Shown one piece after another: positions 1 through 12,997 of a stretch of 64,000 nucleotides of DNA. Origin of the DNA: Atherinomorus stipes (Eukaryota > Chordata > Actinopteri > Atheriniformes > Atherinidae); NCBI GenBank assembly GCA_023101725.1, contig JALJCO010012682.1, positions 2,666,001 through 2,730,000 of the forward strand. The letters are read 5' to 3'. The first letter of the stretch is position 1. Every line of letters starts with the position of its first letter. The position numbers and the translations under genes were made by a program. The notes beneath the pieces are model-generated. The model was given only the letters and a program-made list of their open reading frames with translations, was not told the origin of the DNA and made no database searches.

Positions 1-151
1 ACTTTAGTGACACCCATGAAATTAAATGAAAAGCTATAGAGAGGGGCGACTGTCAGGGTATGCCCCCACTCTTGTCTAGTAATGGAACAGGCCCAGCCCC
101 CATGACCCTGCAGTGGATGGATGGATGAATGAATGAATGGATGGATGGATC
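1..151 (+). repeat. Decayed interspersed repeat tail with TGGA/TGAA repeats
   Basis: The stretch has a 'cagggta...cccagccccc...gaccctgcag' core followed by a run of TGGA and TGAA units at about 115-151. This is the usual look of the 3' end of fish RTE/Rex3-type LINEs and of SINEs that borrow that tail. The left part lies outside the window, so the element cannot be sized. Family placement is from general pattern only. Confidence 0.5.
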
Positions 152-938
152 TCTCTATGGATATGAGGAGGATTTTAAAAATAGCCGTAGTTAAAGTCAA
201 TCTGAAAATTTTTTTTCAGACTTGGTGTTGAGCTTGTAATCAAATTTAAGGTTTAATAAAATTTACACACACATACACACAAAAAGAAAAAGAAAAACAC
301 CATAAAATTGTTGTAGCCTCAAACTGAACATTTTTGTTTAGTTTAAAATATTAAAGGTCATATGTATGACCTTTAATGGATGTTTACAGTAAAACAAAGG
401 ACCTCCAGTTCTTGAATATACTTCCAATAAGATTTTCCTCCAACAGATATTCCAGGAACAATGCCTGGATCCAGCTTTGATTCAACAGCTGGAAAATTAA
501 ATAACTGTCAAGCTTCACTTTAAACACTGAGGGCATTATATTCATCCTCACAATAGTTTGGCAACTGAGGAAAAAAAAACAAAACAAAAAAACAGCAGTC
601 GGGCCGAATTTACCCTCACTGCGTTATTGTTGTCAGTGATTCAATTGTTGGCTTCCCCAGACAACATGTCAAAGTATCCTTGAACCCCAGTTTGCCTGAA
701 CCCCACACTGCCTCCAATGTCCATCAGTGTGTGAACGTGTGACAGAGAAAAAGCTCTGCTCATTAGACACGTGCTTTTAGAGTGTGAATGTGGCTTCTAG
801 TGTAAAAGTACTTTAAGTTCTCAACAAAACTACCAAAAGCAGTAAATAAACATATTTCATTGAGACCATTTCACGATATGGGCTCTTCAAATGGTCCAGG
901 CAGCTTCAAATCGGCCTCATGACTTCTAATCTGCAGAT
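152..938. other. AT-rich sequence with no recognised feature
   Basis: No convincing exon, RNA gene or repeat was seen here. It would be the 3' untranslated or downstream side of the minus-strand gene that follows. Simple A/CA-rich patches occur near 260-300 and 560-595. Confidence 0.4.
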
Positions 939-3545
939 TTATTCACATTTTTCTGTATACAAGGACTTTCCCCCTCCCAGACTGTTCAGCAAGTCTGTGC
1001 TGGAAATAATTCTTCCACGCCCAAGAGGATTTTGCAGCTGAAATAAAAGTTGTAAATTTTCCAGTGATGTTGTAAACTGTCTCCAGAAATTCAAGTGTCA
1101 GAAAATTATTTCTTCTTTTACCTCTTAAATTAATCTGCTTTGGTCATCAGTTACCAAACTTAAACACCTACATACATAGGATTTATAATTTAGGCATCTT
1201 TAGTTTCTAAAGAGAGATCTTAACAGTGTAACTGCACTTTGCAACTGTTTAACAGCCTCTCTTACTATTACCAAATAGCTAGATTAGCACTCATGTAAAT
1301 TAACCAATATGATAGATTGTTCCTGTACGACCTCCTGTTTGCGTTAAGAAAAAGGAAAAAATAAAGTTAAAAAAAAAAAACCCCAAATAGTTAGATTAGA
1401 CTGAGGATACACCAATTATGACTGTATTTAACACACATACACAAACACCTTGATGCATATTATAATTCTGAAAAACTTCACATAATCTGCTGGATCATAT
1501 CATTTTGATTGCAGCCATATGTTATAAACAATATCTGACATATAATAAAGAACTGCTGCCTAACTGTGCAAAGAACTCATGAGGCCAACTTTTACTAAAT
1601 GTGTTGTCTTTTGCATCAAAGGGAAAATGCATTGTTGATATTGTATAGAAGTGAGTAAACCACTCTCACAGATGTACTGAATCAAAACTGCTATTACTGC
1701 AGCAGGAGACTGAGATCATGCTGTGGAATAACACTGCAAGGATTTTCTGTCACCATATTTTCCTTAGACAGACAGTGGTTCTGCAAGTCTAAGGGTTAGC
1801 AGGATTATCCTGAGCTCATAACACATGCAAACACTTGTGGCAGTCTGTGGTGAGAACCTGAGTCATGCAAAAGGATTAAAATTTACAGTGAGGATACAAT
1901 CAAGGGTGCTCACTAGACCTACAACATATAGAGTGTCTCACCTTGAGGTCAAAACTGGACAAACTGACAGTGTCATCCTCCTTCTCTTTGCGCTTTCTTT
2001 TCTGCAGCAACAGAAAAAAAAAGTTGATTTTGTTATATTAATAAACCTGATAAATATACAACAGATCTGCAGTGACACATCCAGTCTATATGTGATGTTC
2101 ACAGTTCAGAAAATACTCCACACCTCACAAGTTAACACAGTTACTTACAAGACTGAAGTCCCATGGGGTCCCTGGGGTGAGGAATGTGAAGGAGCTGCCT
2201 CTCTGCAGTGGAGGTCTACAACAAATGAGAGAAATAATTTTTTGGCTTTGTGCAGTGAAAAAAGAAAAAAGGTTTAACTCAACATCATCAAAAACTGGCA
2301 ACTTGTTTTTTTCCAGCTAATCACAATGGCAAGTAACATTTACATTAAAGCCAAAGGCACGTTATTATGACAGTTTTGAAGAGCTTACAGCACTAATGGT
2401 AATATTGATGCTATTTTTAGAGCATTTCCCTCCCAGTTATGTCCCATTATGTTACAAATATGAAAGATGAAGTCGGTAGACTGAGAGATGAAATATTTCA
2501 ATCCATATAAGGAGCTGCACTGCTCTCTCAAACAGCAGTAACAAAAAAGGGCAATTATATTGACGAAACAATGAAGCTACAGAGTGTCATGACACCCAAT
2601 AGGTGCTGTCAAGGCCAGCTGCAATCTTATTTACACAATCTCACGCTTGTGCTCATCACATGAGGGCATGAGTACATTCTGTACTGCTAATGTAACACAT
2701 CTTTGCTACATCTCAGGCAATGAGATATAACTGTTGGGGCAGCATGTCAATTGTAAACACCAGCATGATGGGGCATGATAATACTCAGCCACCACATGCT
2801 GAGAAAGCAGCTGTGGATCGTACAAATATAAAGGTGTATACACTGGTCATCCATATCCATGCCCTTTGTTGTAAATTTGGAAATGTAAATATAAAGTTTG
2901 ATAAGTCATAAGTCTACTTAAGTTAAAGATTAAAAAAACAAACAAACAAAAAAGAAACAGAAAAGTGCATGCAATTTTGCTCAACCAAAACCCATTCCCA
3001 GTTTTCATTTAATATTTCTAAGTCTAAATAAATTATGTGAAATATGCTCAACAAACTAGCAATAATGAATAGCAAGTCTCACATTAAATCAAATCAACTT
3101 TCATTTTCAAATGCACTTGTAGTTATGAGACCTCCTAATCGTTCGACATTTGTATATTACTCTAAAGTTACTCCTTCAGACCACAAGCTGGTGTTCCATT
3201 GCAAACTTGCTATATCAAGAAGTGGTCATATTATTTAAATTAAAATTTTCCAAGATGTACCTGAACGCCCCATTTGTCATTTAGTGCCAACCGTGCTCGT
3301 CGCAGTCTACTAAATGTTTTTTCATCTTAAACTTATCTTCTTGTTGTATCACAAAATGCTCTCAAATGATCAAATATGAGTTATTTCGATTTTACATACT
3401 TCTTGGAGTTGTTTCTACGCAGTCTTTGAGGAGAGGACTCCGTAGCGCTGATTATACTGGTTGTAGAGATCCTCGATGACGTTCTGCGTAGTTTCTGCTT
3501 TTTGTTTTCCACCATTCCTCCGATAACTTCTTCGTTTTCTTCCAT
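939..3545 (-). CDS. Unrecognised small basic, Ser/Thr-rich protein, four exons
   Basis: I do not recognise this protein. Four exons join in frame: 3545-3400, 2215-2149, 2001-1942 and 1037-939, giving 123 residues and a TAA stop. The first donor is gtatgt, and the others are gtaagt and gtgaga. Acceptors end ttgtag, ctgcag and ttcag. Exon 1 is Arg/Ser-rich (LRRTSSRISTTS, then SPQRLRR). Exon 2 encodes SSFTFLTPGTPWDFSL, whose TPGTP looks like a proline-directed phosphorylation site. Exon 3 starts KRKRKEKEDD, a likely nuclear localisation signal, and continues with an acidic/Ser segment. An earlier in-frame ATG at 3572 would add nine residues; I prefer the one at 3545. Composition and the CDE/CHR-like promoter element suggest a cell-cycle nuclear protein, but this is inference. 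Exon 4 is the least certain and could be a 3' extension rather than a true exon. Confidence 0.6.
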
Positions 3546-3692
3546 TTTGCAGCACTCTTTTGTCGAAATCACTTTTTAACGATATGTTATTATGACCAAA
3601 CAGATAACAGGCTTAGTTCGCCCGTAAAACTAAAACCTGGCCCGATGTATACAAAGAAAGCAGAAGATCGATGACAACAGCACGCATTCCAC

Positions 3693-3734
3693 GGCGGAAG
3701 TTTGAATATGGCGGATTATTAGAAATGGACCAAT
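3693..3734. promoter_or_regulatory. CDE/CHR-like cell-cycle element and CCAAT box upstream of the unrecognised gene
   Basis: On the plus strand GGCGG (3693-3697) is followed after three bases by TTTGAA (3701-3706), and a CCAAT lies at 3730-3734. Tandem CDE/CHR elements in cell-cycle promoters such as CDC25C have GGCGG, a four-base spacer, then TTTGAA, usually with nearby CCAAT boxes. Here the spacer is one base shorter and the element is reversed relative to the minus-strand gene starting about 150 bp away. A role in cell-cycle repression is inferred. Confidence 0.45.
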
Positions 3735-5184
3735 CATGAGACGATTCAGAGCTTCGCCGCTGAGATAGTAGAAGATGGGAGGAGCCATGCGTGAAAGGAC
3801 CCTAGTGGTAGACTGCTCCTGACTTCATTTTAACCTACACGCTTAGTTTAGTTTAGTGCAAAAACTGAGGGGAAATATCACAAGCCTACTCGAAACTTAT
3901 TAATACTTGTTTGTACCCATTTGAATTTGAGGATCTGACGAATGTCTCGGAGTTTTGAAAAAAAAAAAAAATCAAACGGATCTAAATGATAAAAAACATA
4001 GTTGAATATTATCACAAGCAGTGAGCGGTTTCTGGTGAACAAATTGGAAGACATGAATGAACGAATGGATAAACAGTAGCCTACCTCCAAACAGAAACAA
4101 GTCACCACATGCATCTGTTTTCTACTCATTCCAATGCAGGGTCGCAGGAATAGAAACAAATTGTTTGCATTGAGTCTATTTTATGTGTTTTACATTAATC
4201 TTTGCACTAATGTTCTTGTCTGTATCCTCTTCTGTATTTTACACATTTGATATTTGTTCTTCAATCTTGCAGCTTCATTTATCTATGGTAAGACCTTGAC
4301 CACAGATAAATGCCATGTATCCTTGAGGTTTATCAGAGTGTCTCAGCTGTGATGAGCTCTGCAGAGTACACTAGACTACACTTAAACTTATTTATCCCTG
4401 ATTGTCAGTGTTTAGTACTTGACCGACTAAATCAGAGGCTTTTTTTGACAGAAAAAATTGAACAAACAAAAATCAGAATTGTAATAATTTTTTATAACCT
4501 CAATATTAAATGAGGTCTTCATTTTATTCCATGCTACACCATATAGTCCTTTCTTAAGCGCTTAGGCCCCATTGTCCAATATATTGCGAAAACATTAAAA
4601 AATTTATGTGGTTTGTCTTTTAACAAGAAGACAAAGGGAACAAAATACATCTCACATTTGATCCAAATTTAATTGGTTCAGTGTCCCAGCACTGTAGCAC
4701 AGAAAAGAAACACCTGGAGTAGCTTCGTTGAAGAGACTGCAAGATTTAGGAATTTATGCTGAATAACTAGGATGCAGGAAATAGGATTTAAGGATCATTT
4801 ATGTTTTCAAAAATATTGTCTGTTTCCTTACATATCTTGTGCCAAAAGTCAGCAATGAGTGGACAAACAAAAATACAATGCAAGTAAGAACTATCATGGA
4901 TTTTATTTACATCACTTAAGTTTGGAAAGCATGGAGTTAAATTTATGACGTTTGCAGGGGTGATTTAAAGCTGGTGTGGATAGCATTGTGATCCCCTTCA
5001 GATTCTTCAGCAGAAGCCTTGATGAAAACAGAACATGCTGACTGTTATTTACACTGAAATGCAGGTAACTTCATATATGACAAGACTTTCTTTAAGCAAT
5101 CATTGCCATAATGCACCTCTGGCCCAGTGGAGTAGTGAAGATTTTTACTGTCTGGTTTTCTGTGAACTGGAAGATGCTTGTGTG

Positions 5185-5188
<4 letters not shown>
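3735..5188. other. Intergenic, no gene seen
   Basis: AT-rich sequence with an A-run near 3958-3971 and a short decayed repeat-like patch near 4100-4150 ('ttttctactcattccaatgc' type). No exon with supportable splice sites was found. Confidence 0.4.

Positions 5189-5259
<71 letters not shown>
5189..5259. repeat. (AC)n microsatellite, about 35 units
   Basis: An uninterrupted AC dinucleotide run of about 71 bp. The apparent Thr-His and Cys-Val open frames over it are artefacts of the repeat. Confidence 0.97.
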
Positions 5260-5262
<3 letters not shown>

Positions 5263-5679
5263 CCCTTAAAATACTGACCAAATCTCTGTGCTTTATTTAC
5301 AGTATCTTTGTAATCCTCTTTTTATTTCCCCCTCTCCTATTCCATTGACAAATGAATGAGAACTAAAATTCTTAGAAGCAAAAGCAAAATTTGCTCAATC
5401 TCTTGAACATAAATTTGAACTTATTGTTATCTGAAGATGGTCAGTCACTGAGCTAAGAAACAAACAAGTGAAACACATGCAGATGAATGAAACAGAGAAG
5501 ATGTGTTCATGGTGGAGATTCTTTTTATTCAAGACTTGAGATAAAAAAATTTAATCGTAGCTGTAACAGGTTCCGTAAAAAAAATTACCAAGGCCAAAAC
5601 AAGAACCTAGATAATAACACACTTTTTATCATCACATGCAGGGGCAAATTTCAGCATTTGAACTAAAAAGGGCTGCACG

Positions 5680-5903
5680 GGGGGGTGGGGGGTGGTACCG
5701 CAGCCTCAAAGAAAGGAGGGCGGTGGAAATTCGGGGGGGGGGGGGGGGAAAAAACAAATCGGGGTGCTGAGGGGATTTTTCCCCGGGGGGGTTTTCTGGG
5801 GTCCCTTCCCCACAAAAAAGAATTAGGTAAATTACCAAATTTCGGGAAGGGGGAGGGGTTTTTGGCGGGCGGGGGTCCCGAGGGTCCTGAGGAGAAGACC
5901 TGA
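5680..5903. other. G-rich, degenerate-looking block, possible sequencing or assembly artefact
   Basis: The block is dominated by G homopolymers (runs up to about 18), short C runs and doubled letters, in contrast with the AT-rich flanks that resume abruptly at about 5900. It encodes nothing convincing on either strand. It could be a low-quality consensus over a G-rich microsatellite, or a real G-quadruplex-prone tract. Confidence 0.55.
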
Positions 5904-6374
5904 ACTAAAACATGTATGGTAACTTAGCTTCTTTTTTTCTTAGAAGAATACAAAGGAAAACAAACTTAATACATCTGAAGACATTACAAAGAAAAGAGCA
6001 TTCTGAAAACAATTGGAACGTAATTCCACAATTCTGACTTTAGACACTGAAGATATGCAAGTGTAGTTGAATTAATGACAAATGTCTTGAGCTGAGACAA
6101 AAAAAGTGAAAAGACAACAAGAAATAGCTGTGAGCAGTTAGAGAAAAAGCAGGAGCGAGTTGTAATTCATACAAATGTGACCTACTTTTAAAGCATCAGT
6201 TTACTCATGTACAGAGTCTGTACATGCTGGTAGTCCACCTCCCAGAACACTGATTTCATGTGGTGCTAGAGACTGGGTACAAACATCTACGTCACCAAAT
6301 GAAATCAGTTTCTGAGTGCAGTTCTTTAAAACAACAAGCTTAAAACTTGCACCATTATATGTATGAATGGGAGC

Positions 6375-6405
<31 letters not shown>

Positions 6406-7284
6406 AAAAAAAAGAAAAAAAAAAAGAAAAGAAAAGAAAAGCTTCTGATACCGTGTTATATAGGATGCTGCATGAAGCTACCATAAGTGAAGGCAGGTCT
6501 AGGTGAGATATGGGAAGCTGTCAAAAATTTGTCCCTCTCTGACAGGTTACAGGCTTATCTAGCCGGCCGCAGGCAGACCACCCCCCTAGTGGTGAAAGAG
6601 GTGTTAACAGTAAAACTTGTGAAACTCAAAAGGACATATTTGGAGAGACCACGTCAGCAAAGCTTGATGGGAATTCCTGGATGTTTCCTGGTGCTCCACC
6701 TGCTTGGGACAGCATCCTTCTGCAACAGCACAAACTAATCAACATGAAAATCAGATAATCTTTAAACCAAATTCAGGATGTGTTAAAAAAAAAAGAAAGA
6801 AGTAAACTTAATCAGTGTTTGCATTTCAACATATTTACTGAATTTGATGCTATGAGGACCTGATGAAGTATTACTGTCTGTTTGCTGAATAAAGCAAGGA
6901 CTAAAATGTGTCTACAAAATGTGATTAATTAAGTTAAACATGCAAGAGTCTGTGACTTGTCCTCTTCGGAAGCTTTCCTCAATACTCTTGTTTTATTAGT
7001 AGAGAAAAGAGAGATGCATTCTGACAAGCTTCTGTTTTTTGAGGGCAAAAGTGCCATAAGTTATATATTTATACTATTTTTAAAACCATATTACAGTAGA
7101 AGAAAAAAGCAGGGTTGCAATTATTTTTGTCCAGTAGGACAGGGCAAGATGAGTTATTTTGGAGTCATTCCTCTGTGGCAGTGGTCCTGTGTTCCCCACT
7201 GTATGGGTAAGGGGTGGGGTTGTGTCTTTATGACTTACTGTAGCTCAGTAGAGTAGTAGTATACAGTAGCATCCATGTAGACAT
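5904..7284. other. Intergenic with a 70-bp A-rich tract
   Basis: Contains an A-rich tract at about 6376-6441 made of A runs and AAAAG units, which could be the tail of an old retroposon. The segment 6487-6738 reads open on the plus strand but shows no domain and no reliable splice sites, so I do not call it. Confidence 0.4.
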
Positions 7285-7525
7285 CACAGTGGTGTTGTGG
7301 TTAACATTACTCAAATCTCAGTTGCAGGTTTTCAGTTTTGGGTCTGCATGTCCTCCTCTGTACCTGTGTTGGTTTTTTCAGGCTGCTCCAGTTTCCTCCT
7401 TCAGTGACGTGCCCTGCCCAGACTGTACTCTGACGCTCACCATTTGACAGCTGGAATAGGTTTCAGCCCTTTTTGTCCCATAGGCTAATAGGATAAAGCA
7501 AGTACAAGAAATAAATGGATGATAA
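7285..7525 (+). repeat. Old tRNA-derived SINE with RTE-type 3' tail
   Basis: The head resembles the common fish SINE ('gtggtgttgtggttaacat', then 'gcatgtcctcc', then 'ctgctccagtttcctcc'). It is followed by a tail of the type 'gacagctggaataggtttcag ... aataggataaagcaag ... aaataaatggatg'. The tRNA-like boxes are badly decayed, so it is probably inactive. Confidence 0.55.
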
Positions 7526-7689
7526 ACATGTCACACTGTATAGATTTTTGATGTCTTATTTTCTTTGTTTTAGTCTTAATTGCTGTTTAATTTAGGAGAA
7601 AATCTTCCCTTGCATTTTCTTTTTAGTTTTGCCTCCTTTGCTTCACACCTTGGCTCATTAGTTGTTTGCAGTTCACCTGCACTATGTAT

Positions 7690-8213
7690 TTTCTGGACGA
7701 TAAATCGCTCCTTAGTATAAGTCGCATCAGTCCAATCAAACAATGCATCATGAGCAGGAAAAAAAAAACATATATAAGTCGCACCGGACTATAAGTCGTA
7801 TTTATTTATTTTAAAAAGGGTCATTTTCGGATTTTTAATTTAAAAAAATTACTCAGTCAGTCTAATTCCAAAGGTAATGCTTGTCAATGATCCACCGCAC
7901 AGGCAGTATATGTGAGACACACATATATGTCTAAAATTATGTCTAAAATGAACTCCTCTCACTGAGATAAGGCTATTGTGGAACTTTTGCCGTTGGGGCA
8001 GAATATGTAGTTATCACAAGCCTAGAGCGCCCTCTTTTGACATTAGACTGTAATATTTACTCCTTGGCTCATGTCAGTCAATAGTCAGTCAATATTACTT
8101 GATACTGAAAAATATGTTAAATTGTATATATTTTAAGTTGTACCAGACTATAAGTCGCACAAACCGCCAAGCTACAAAAAAAAGTGTGACTTATACTCCA
8201 AAAAATATGGTAT
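7690..8213. mobile_element. Non-autonomous DNA transposon of the 'ataagtcgca' type
   Basis: Several copies of the core 'tataagtcgca' occur in both orientations (7717, 7773, 7790 and 8148 regions). The ends are related and inverted: 'ttttctggacgataaatcgctcc' on the left and a 'gtgacttatactccaaaaaatatgg' end on the right. This layout is typical of a widespread fish non-autonomous element with terminal inverted repeats. No transposase is present. Confidence 0.6.
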
Positions 8214-10489
8214 ACCTTTTTCAGTATGTAGCCTATGCTAGTGGGCTTCTTTTACATATTGGCATCTTTAGTTTTGTCTTCAATCTGCTCTCCATTTTTT
8301 AAATTTTAAAAAATGTATAAAGTGAGAGCATGGCAGCATTTGCTGTGTTAAACACACTGAGAACAGGCTTCCATGTTTTCCTATTTCAGGTCCATAAGCT
8401 TTACCTGTTACGAAAGAAGAAACAACAAACCAGGAAAGGCAACAATACCAAATGTTTCTAAATCAAAGTAAAAACCCAGGATTTATATAGATTACACACA
8501 GCAGATAAAGTATTCACTGAGTGAGTCTGAGAAAAGTGAATTACGGCCTCAGGCTTTATTTCCAATCTTTTTTGTAGAGCTAAGCTAATCATGTTTGGGG
8601 CTTGAAATAAAGAAGCTCTGACCTTCCTTAAGACAGCAAATGAGAAAAAGAGGTTGAGTTTTTTTTTTTTTTAAAGTGAAAGATCTGATAAAGAAAAGAA
8701 CAAACTGAGTCAGAAGCAGGTTGAACACTTGGCAACTGTCCTGCTCTTGGCCCAGCAGGATGGGGATGAATGCTCCATTCAGAGTCGTTTATGAGGTGAA
8801 AGTTTGGTCCCAACAGGCATTGATGGCTTCTGAAAATTTTGATTAAATAATCATATGATAGAAAATTACACATATTAATATAATATGGATAATTAGTTAC
8901 ATTTTGTGCCATAGAAAAAAAATGATGAAAAGAAGATTCAGGTGCAGCAGGTTTACTGGTGCTTCCACTGCAGGAGCTGTGAGTCATGTTTGCTCACAGA
9001 TGGCTTCATTTAAGCAGGAGCTGAAATGGGTGAAGGTTTATCATGTGACAAGCAGTTCATCATACCTCCTCATCCTCTTCCTTCCTGCTGTGCTCTTTGA
9101 CCACCTCAAACTGATTAAATGTGTCAACAAGCATACACACAAATATAGCTAACCCTTGTTTTCCCTTGAAGGAAAAATAGCCTCAGTGGTATATCACAAA
9201 AAAGTTAAGAAAGGAAAATAAATCAAAATCTCCTATGTAAATCTCCTATAGCTAAATTTAATTTGTGGCCCCATGTAGCATCTTAAGCAATGGTAGTCAT
9301 CAATGTGTCTCTCATCTCTCCAATATTTTCAGCTAGTGTCATCAAAGCAGGAATGAGTCAGTGGGTCATCACAGGAGTATGAGGAGAACAGGGTATGTAC
9401 AGGAGGAGCAGGATATGAAGCTCTTCCTGGAGGTAGTGAGCCTCCTTTTATTGTCCTAATTGGTTCTAAAACTCTCCAGCATACTCAAGTGAGTTTACAC
9501 ATGGGGCAAGCAATGATTCAATTAATATGTGGAAACATGTGAGGTTGACAGAGAGGAGGAGATGTAAACACAGAACCAACCAAAGAGCAGCTGACTAGAA
9601 AGGAGTTTCTTTCAGTAACACATATATTTGCACAAGCACCGTGCAGATTCATGCCACCATCAAAAGGATTCTGCTCACTAGAGCTTTAAAAAAAAGTACA
9701 GTTATGTTGAAAAGCTGTAGTTTTAGAGGTTTGTAGGTGGATTTTACCTGATACCATTCATGACAGTAACCACTGTTTTCTCCACTTTTAGATAAGTGGC
9801 AGGTTGCTGTAGCTTCTCATCTAACTCACAGGAAGGCAGTAAATAGAGGTATTTTTCCTAAATGTCTGGCTGTTACTGGTCCTGATTGTTTGATGGCAGC
9901 TGGGATGGCACCCCCTTGAACAAGGATGAATCAGGTGTAGAAGATGGATGAACTGACTATTACTTTAAAGCAGTGACAGATTGGTGTAATATGAATAGGT
10001 GGATCAGATACTTTATTAGACCCCAGAAAGCCTACCAGATGGTGGAAACTCATCCCTGGCTATATAAGAAAATAAAACACTGACAGCAAGTAAATCTACC
10101 TCTCTGGCAGGATGTGCCAAAACAGCAGCTAAGCTTCCTGGATTTAAAACAATCAAGCTTGTGACAAATGAGTCATAAAACCATTTCCTGACATTTCTGT
10201 AATTATTTATGAACACTTAGATACACATATCAAACTCAGCACGATGATGGTTATGTATGAGGATGAGTTATAAAAGAGAAACAGTGATGGAATTACTTCT
10301 GTCAGAAAATGGAAATAAATTTCATTGTGTGTTATGTTGGCGGATGAGTAACCAAGGAATTTTTCAGACATGCTTGCTATGAATTAATCTCGACCTTTAT
10401 CGCTTTGCTTTAGATCAGCGGCTGCTTACATACTAAGGGGGATGGGGATGCGGATGGGGTTAGGGATAGATTTCTGTCGTGACTGACTA
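8214..10489. other. Intergenic, no gene seen; decayed repeat at 9860-9955
   Basis: No supportable exon. The patch 9860-9955 ('gatggcagctgggatggcacccccttgaac ... gaagatggatgaac') looks like another decayed RTE-type tail. A T-run is at 8659-8671. Confidence 0.4.
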
Positions 10490-10490
10490 C

Positions 10491-10569
<79 letters not shown>

Positions 10570-10577
10570 TACATACA
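10490..10577. repeat. Compound microsatellite (CATA)n(CA)n(TA)n
   Basis: Consecutive CATA, CA and TA repeat blocks, with degenerate CATA-type units at the end. The short frames across it are repeat artefacts. Confidence 0.95.
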
Positions 10578-12997
10578 GGATGAAGGTGTGGTCACATCCC
10601 CTCCAGATATCAGATCCATGTTATTTGCTGCTAGAGGAGCGTGATGTGTAAGTGATATATAGACAAAAATAGAACAAGGATGATTCAGTCCAATAGGAAT
10701 AACAATAAACGTGTCTCTCTGTGACAGCTTAGACGTAGAAAGAATAATCGCATTTATAATCATTAAGTGGTAACTCAGAGGAAAATCCTCCTTATCTTCC
10801 TGGTTCTTGTCTGAGGATTGTTGATTTATTGTCTCAAATTATCAACAGAGGCTTTTTTTTCTCTTGCTTATATTACAACTGTCAATGCATTAACAAAATA
10901 CTCAAAGCTTCAAAAGTTACATGTTGTTGGGATCAGATATCTGGTAAAACTCTGGACACTTGGTGGAAAAATGATGTATGATATATATTTCAAGACAGTG
11001 ATGAAAGTTAATCCACCTAATTTTTAAGCTTGTGAAGCTTAAAAGTGAAAGCCAGTGGATGAAGATATCTTAGTGTGTCGGCAGGTGACTGTGGTTAAAA
11101 ATAGAGTGAGAGTGAAATTGCAATGTTATGCAAAGATGTAAAATCCTACGACAGTTTACAGTAAAGCAATAACATTATCATAGGGATAAATACAAACACT
11201 AACCTGTTGCAAACGGTCCACACCTGCCTCATCCTCCCAGAAGATGATGACACATTTGCTTCTCTGGCTGAAAGTCAGTCCTGCTCTGTACTGTACAGAA
11301 GTGTACACTAGATGTGCTGTAGACCTCAAGGTTGTCTTCTCTCTTCATGAGTAGTGTGTGTGTGAGTGAACACGCAGAGCAGCAGAGGAGTTATGAGACA
11401 GAGATGCCGCTTAGAGCTCAGCCCTCTTGCCTATCTCTCTCCTCTCTTTACAGTCAGCGTGAACCCTCTCATTCACGGCTCTGCTTATAATTGTAAACGT
11501 GAGTCAACATTTGCTCATGCAAACACACAGAAACAAGCAAATATAAAGACAGTTGCTGAATTTATATTTACATAGATGTCATACAGGGTATTTAAAAGAA
11601 CATCTGAGATATTGCAAGCTTTCTGCTTTATGTTCCTAGAGGACAAATATCCACAGAGCACTTTGGATCTACAGAAGTTTCTGCCTAATAGTTCAAACAC
11701 CAACATGCAAACATTGTACACTGCATGAAAACGCTTTTGTGGTCTCACCAATTCAAACTGGCAATAACACTATAGACACCGTTCATCTATGTAATGTCCT
11801 TGGTTTGTTTTCTCCTCACTTCTGTGTGATGAACTCTGAAACCTGTGAAAAAAGCCACACACTTGTACCTCCTCTGAGCTGTTTTACCTGTTTAGAGAGA
11901 ACAAGTATATTTTTTCTGTTTGTTTAAAAGACCTCAACAGTAGCTTTCTGACAAAACAGTCCAGCTTAAGCAAACACTCTGTAACTTCCTCTCCAAGTAC
12001 AACTACACAAACTGGGAAATTCCCTGGCCGAGAGGGAAAGGGAAGGCTGAAATATTATCCATATGGAGGTGGCAGGTGAGAGGGCATGACTCAGGGAGCA
12101 GCAATCCCACCCCACATTCCTCTAGTGTGACGGGAAATGGAATAATTGTACCTCTGTCATTCACTAAAGGCAAAGTCCACTTGAACACGTGCATATATAT
12201 GAGCCCAGCCCCCAACACCAAACACGTGCTTCTTTTCCCAGAATCCATTCTTATGGGATGACTCAGCTGACCACACAATGACTTGCTCTCCTCTTCCTTT
12301 CATCTGTCCACACTTGAGATGCCAAAGGAAGTTGCCATAAGAGCTGAGTCACAGGAACGTCTCACCCTGATCTCTGCACAAAACCCTCCTCTTCTTCCCC
12401 ATCACAGGAAATACCCAGACCCAGCCGTCAGAAATCAAGCATCCTTAGTGTAACCACCTTCTATTACTCCCTCCTCTCATTCTCTTTGCTACATCCTTCC
12501 ACCTGTGTGTGAATTTGCAAGCACAACATCACAATGTTTGTGTCTGGATGTCCATGTTCTGATTCTCTAATTGTACAAACACAAATCCTCACCAGTTGCT
12601 TCACCAGACGATAACTCAGAGAAACTTAGAATACATTATCAATTCACCCTGTTCATCTTCCTTCTTATTTCTTTGTGTTTGAAAACCAGCTTGCATGAGA
12701 TAAATTGAGACCGTTTCAGTGCACATCTTGCTGTTGTGACACAGCCTGTTGAACTGATACATGTTCAGTGGCAATCATGAAAGTATGATTGCTCCTAAAA
12801 GTGTTTTCATCGGTAAAAAAGAGATGCACTGTAGTTTTTTCACCCAGGATCCATTTTGTAGAATTTTCAGTTATTTTGGCAGTTCATTATTTTTCATCCT
12901 AAATGGAGATAGCATCAATTAAAATTAACTTATTAGTTTACCTTTTAAAAAAAGGCAAAAAACTTCATTTTGTTCATCTTGAAATTATTTTATAGAA

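Noticed and set aside
12003..12278. 91-codon minus-strand frame
   Set aside because: Some protein-like composition, but no splice sites, domain or continuation. Better explained as non-repetitive, GC-richer intergenic DNA.
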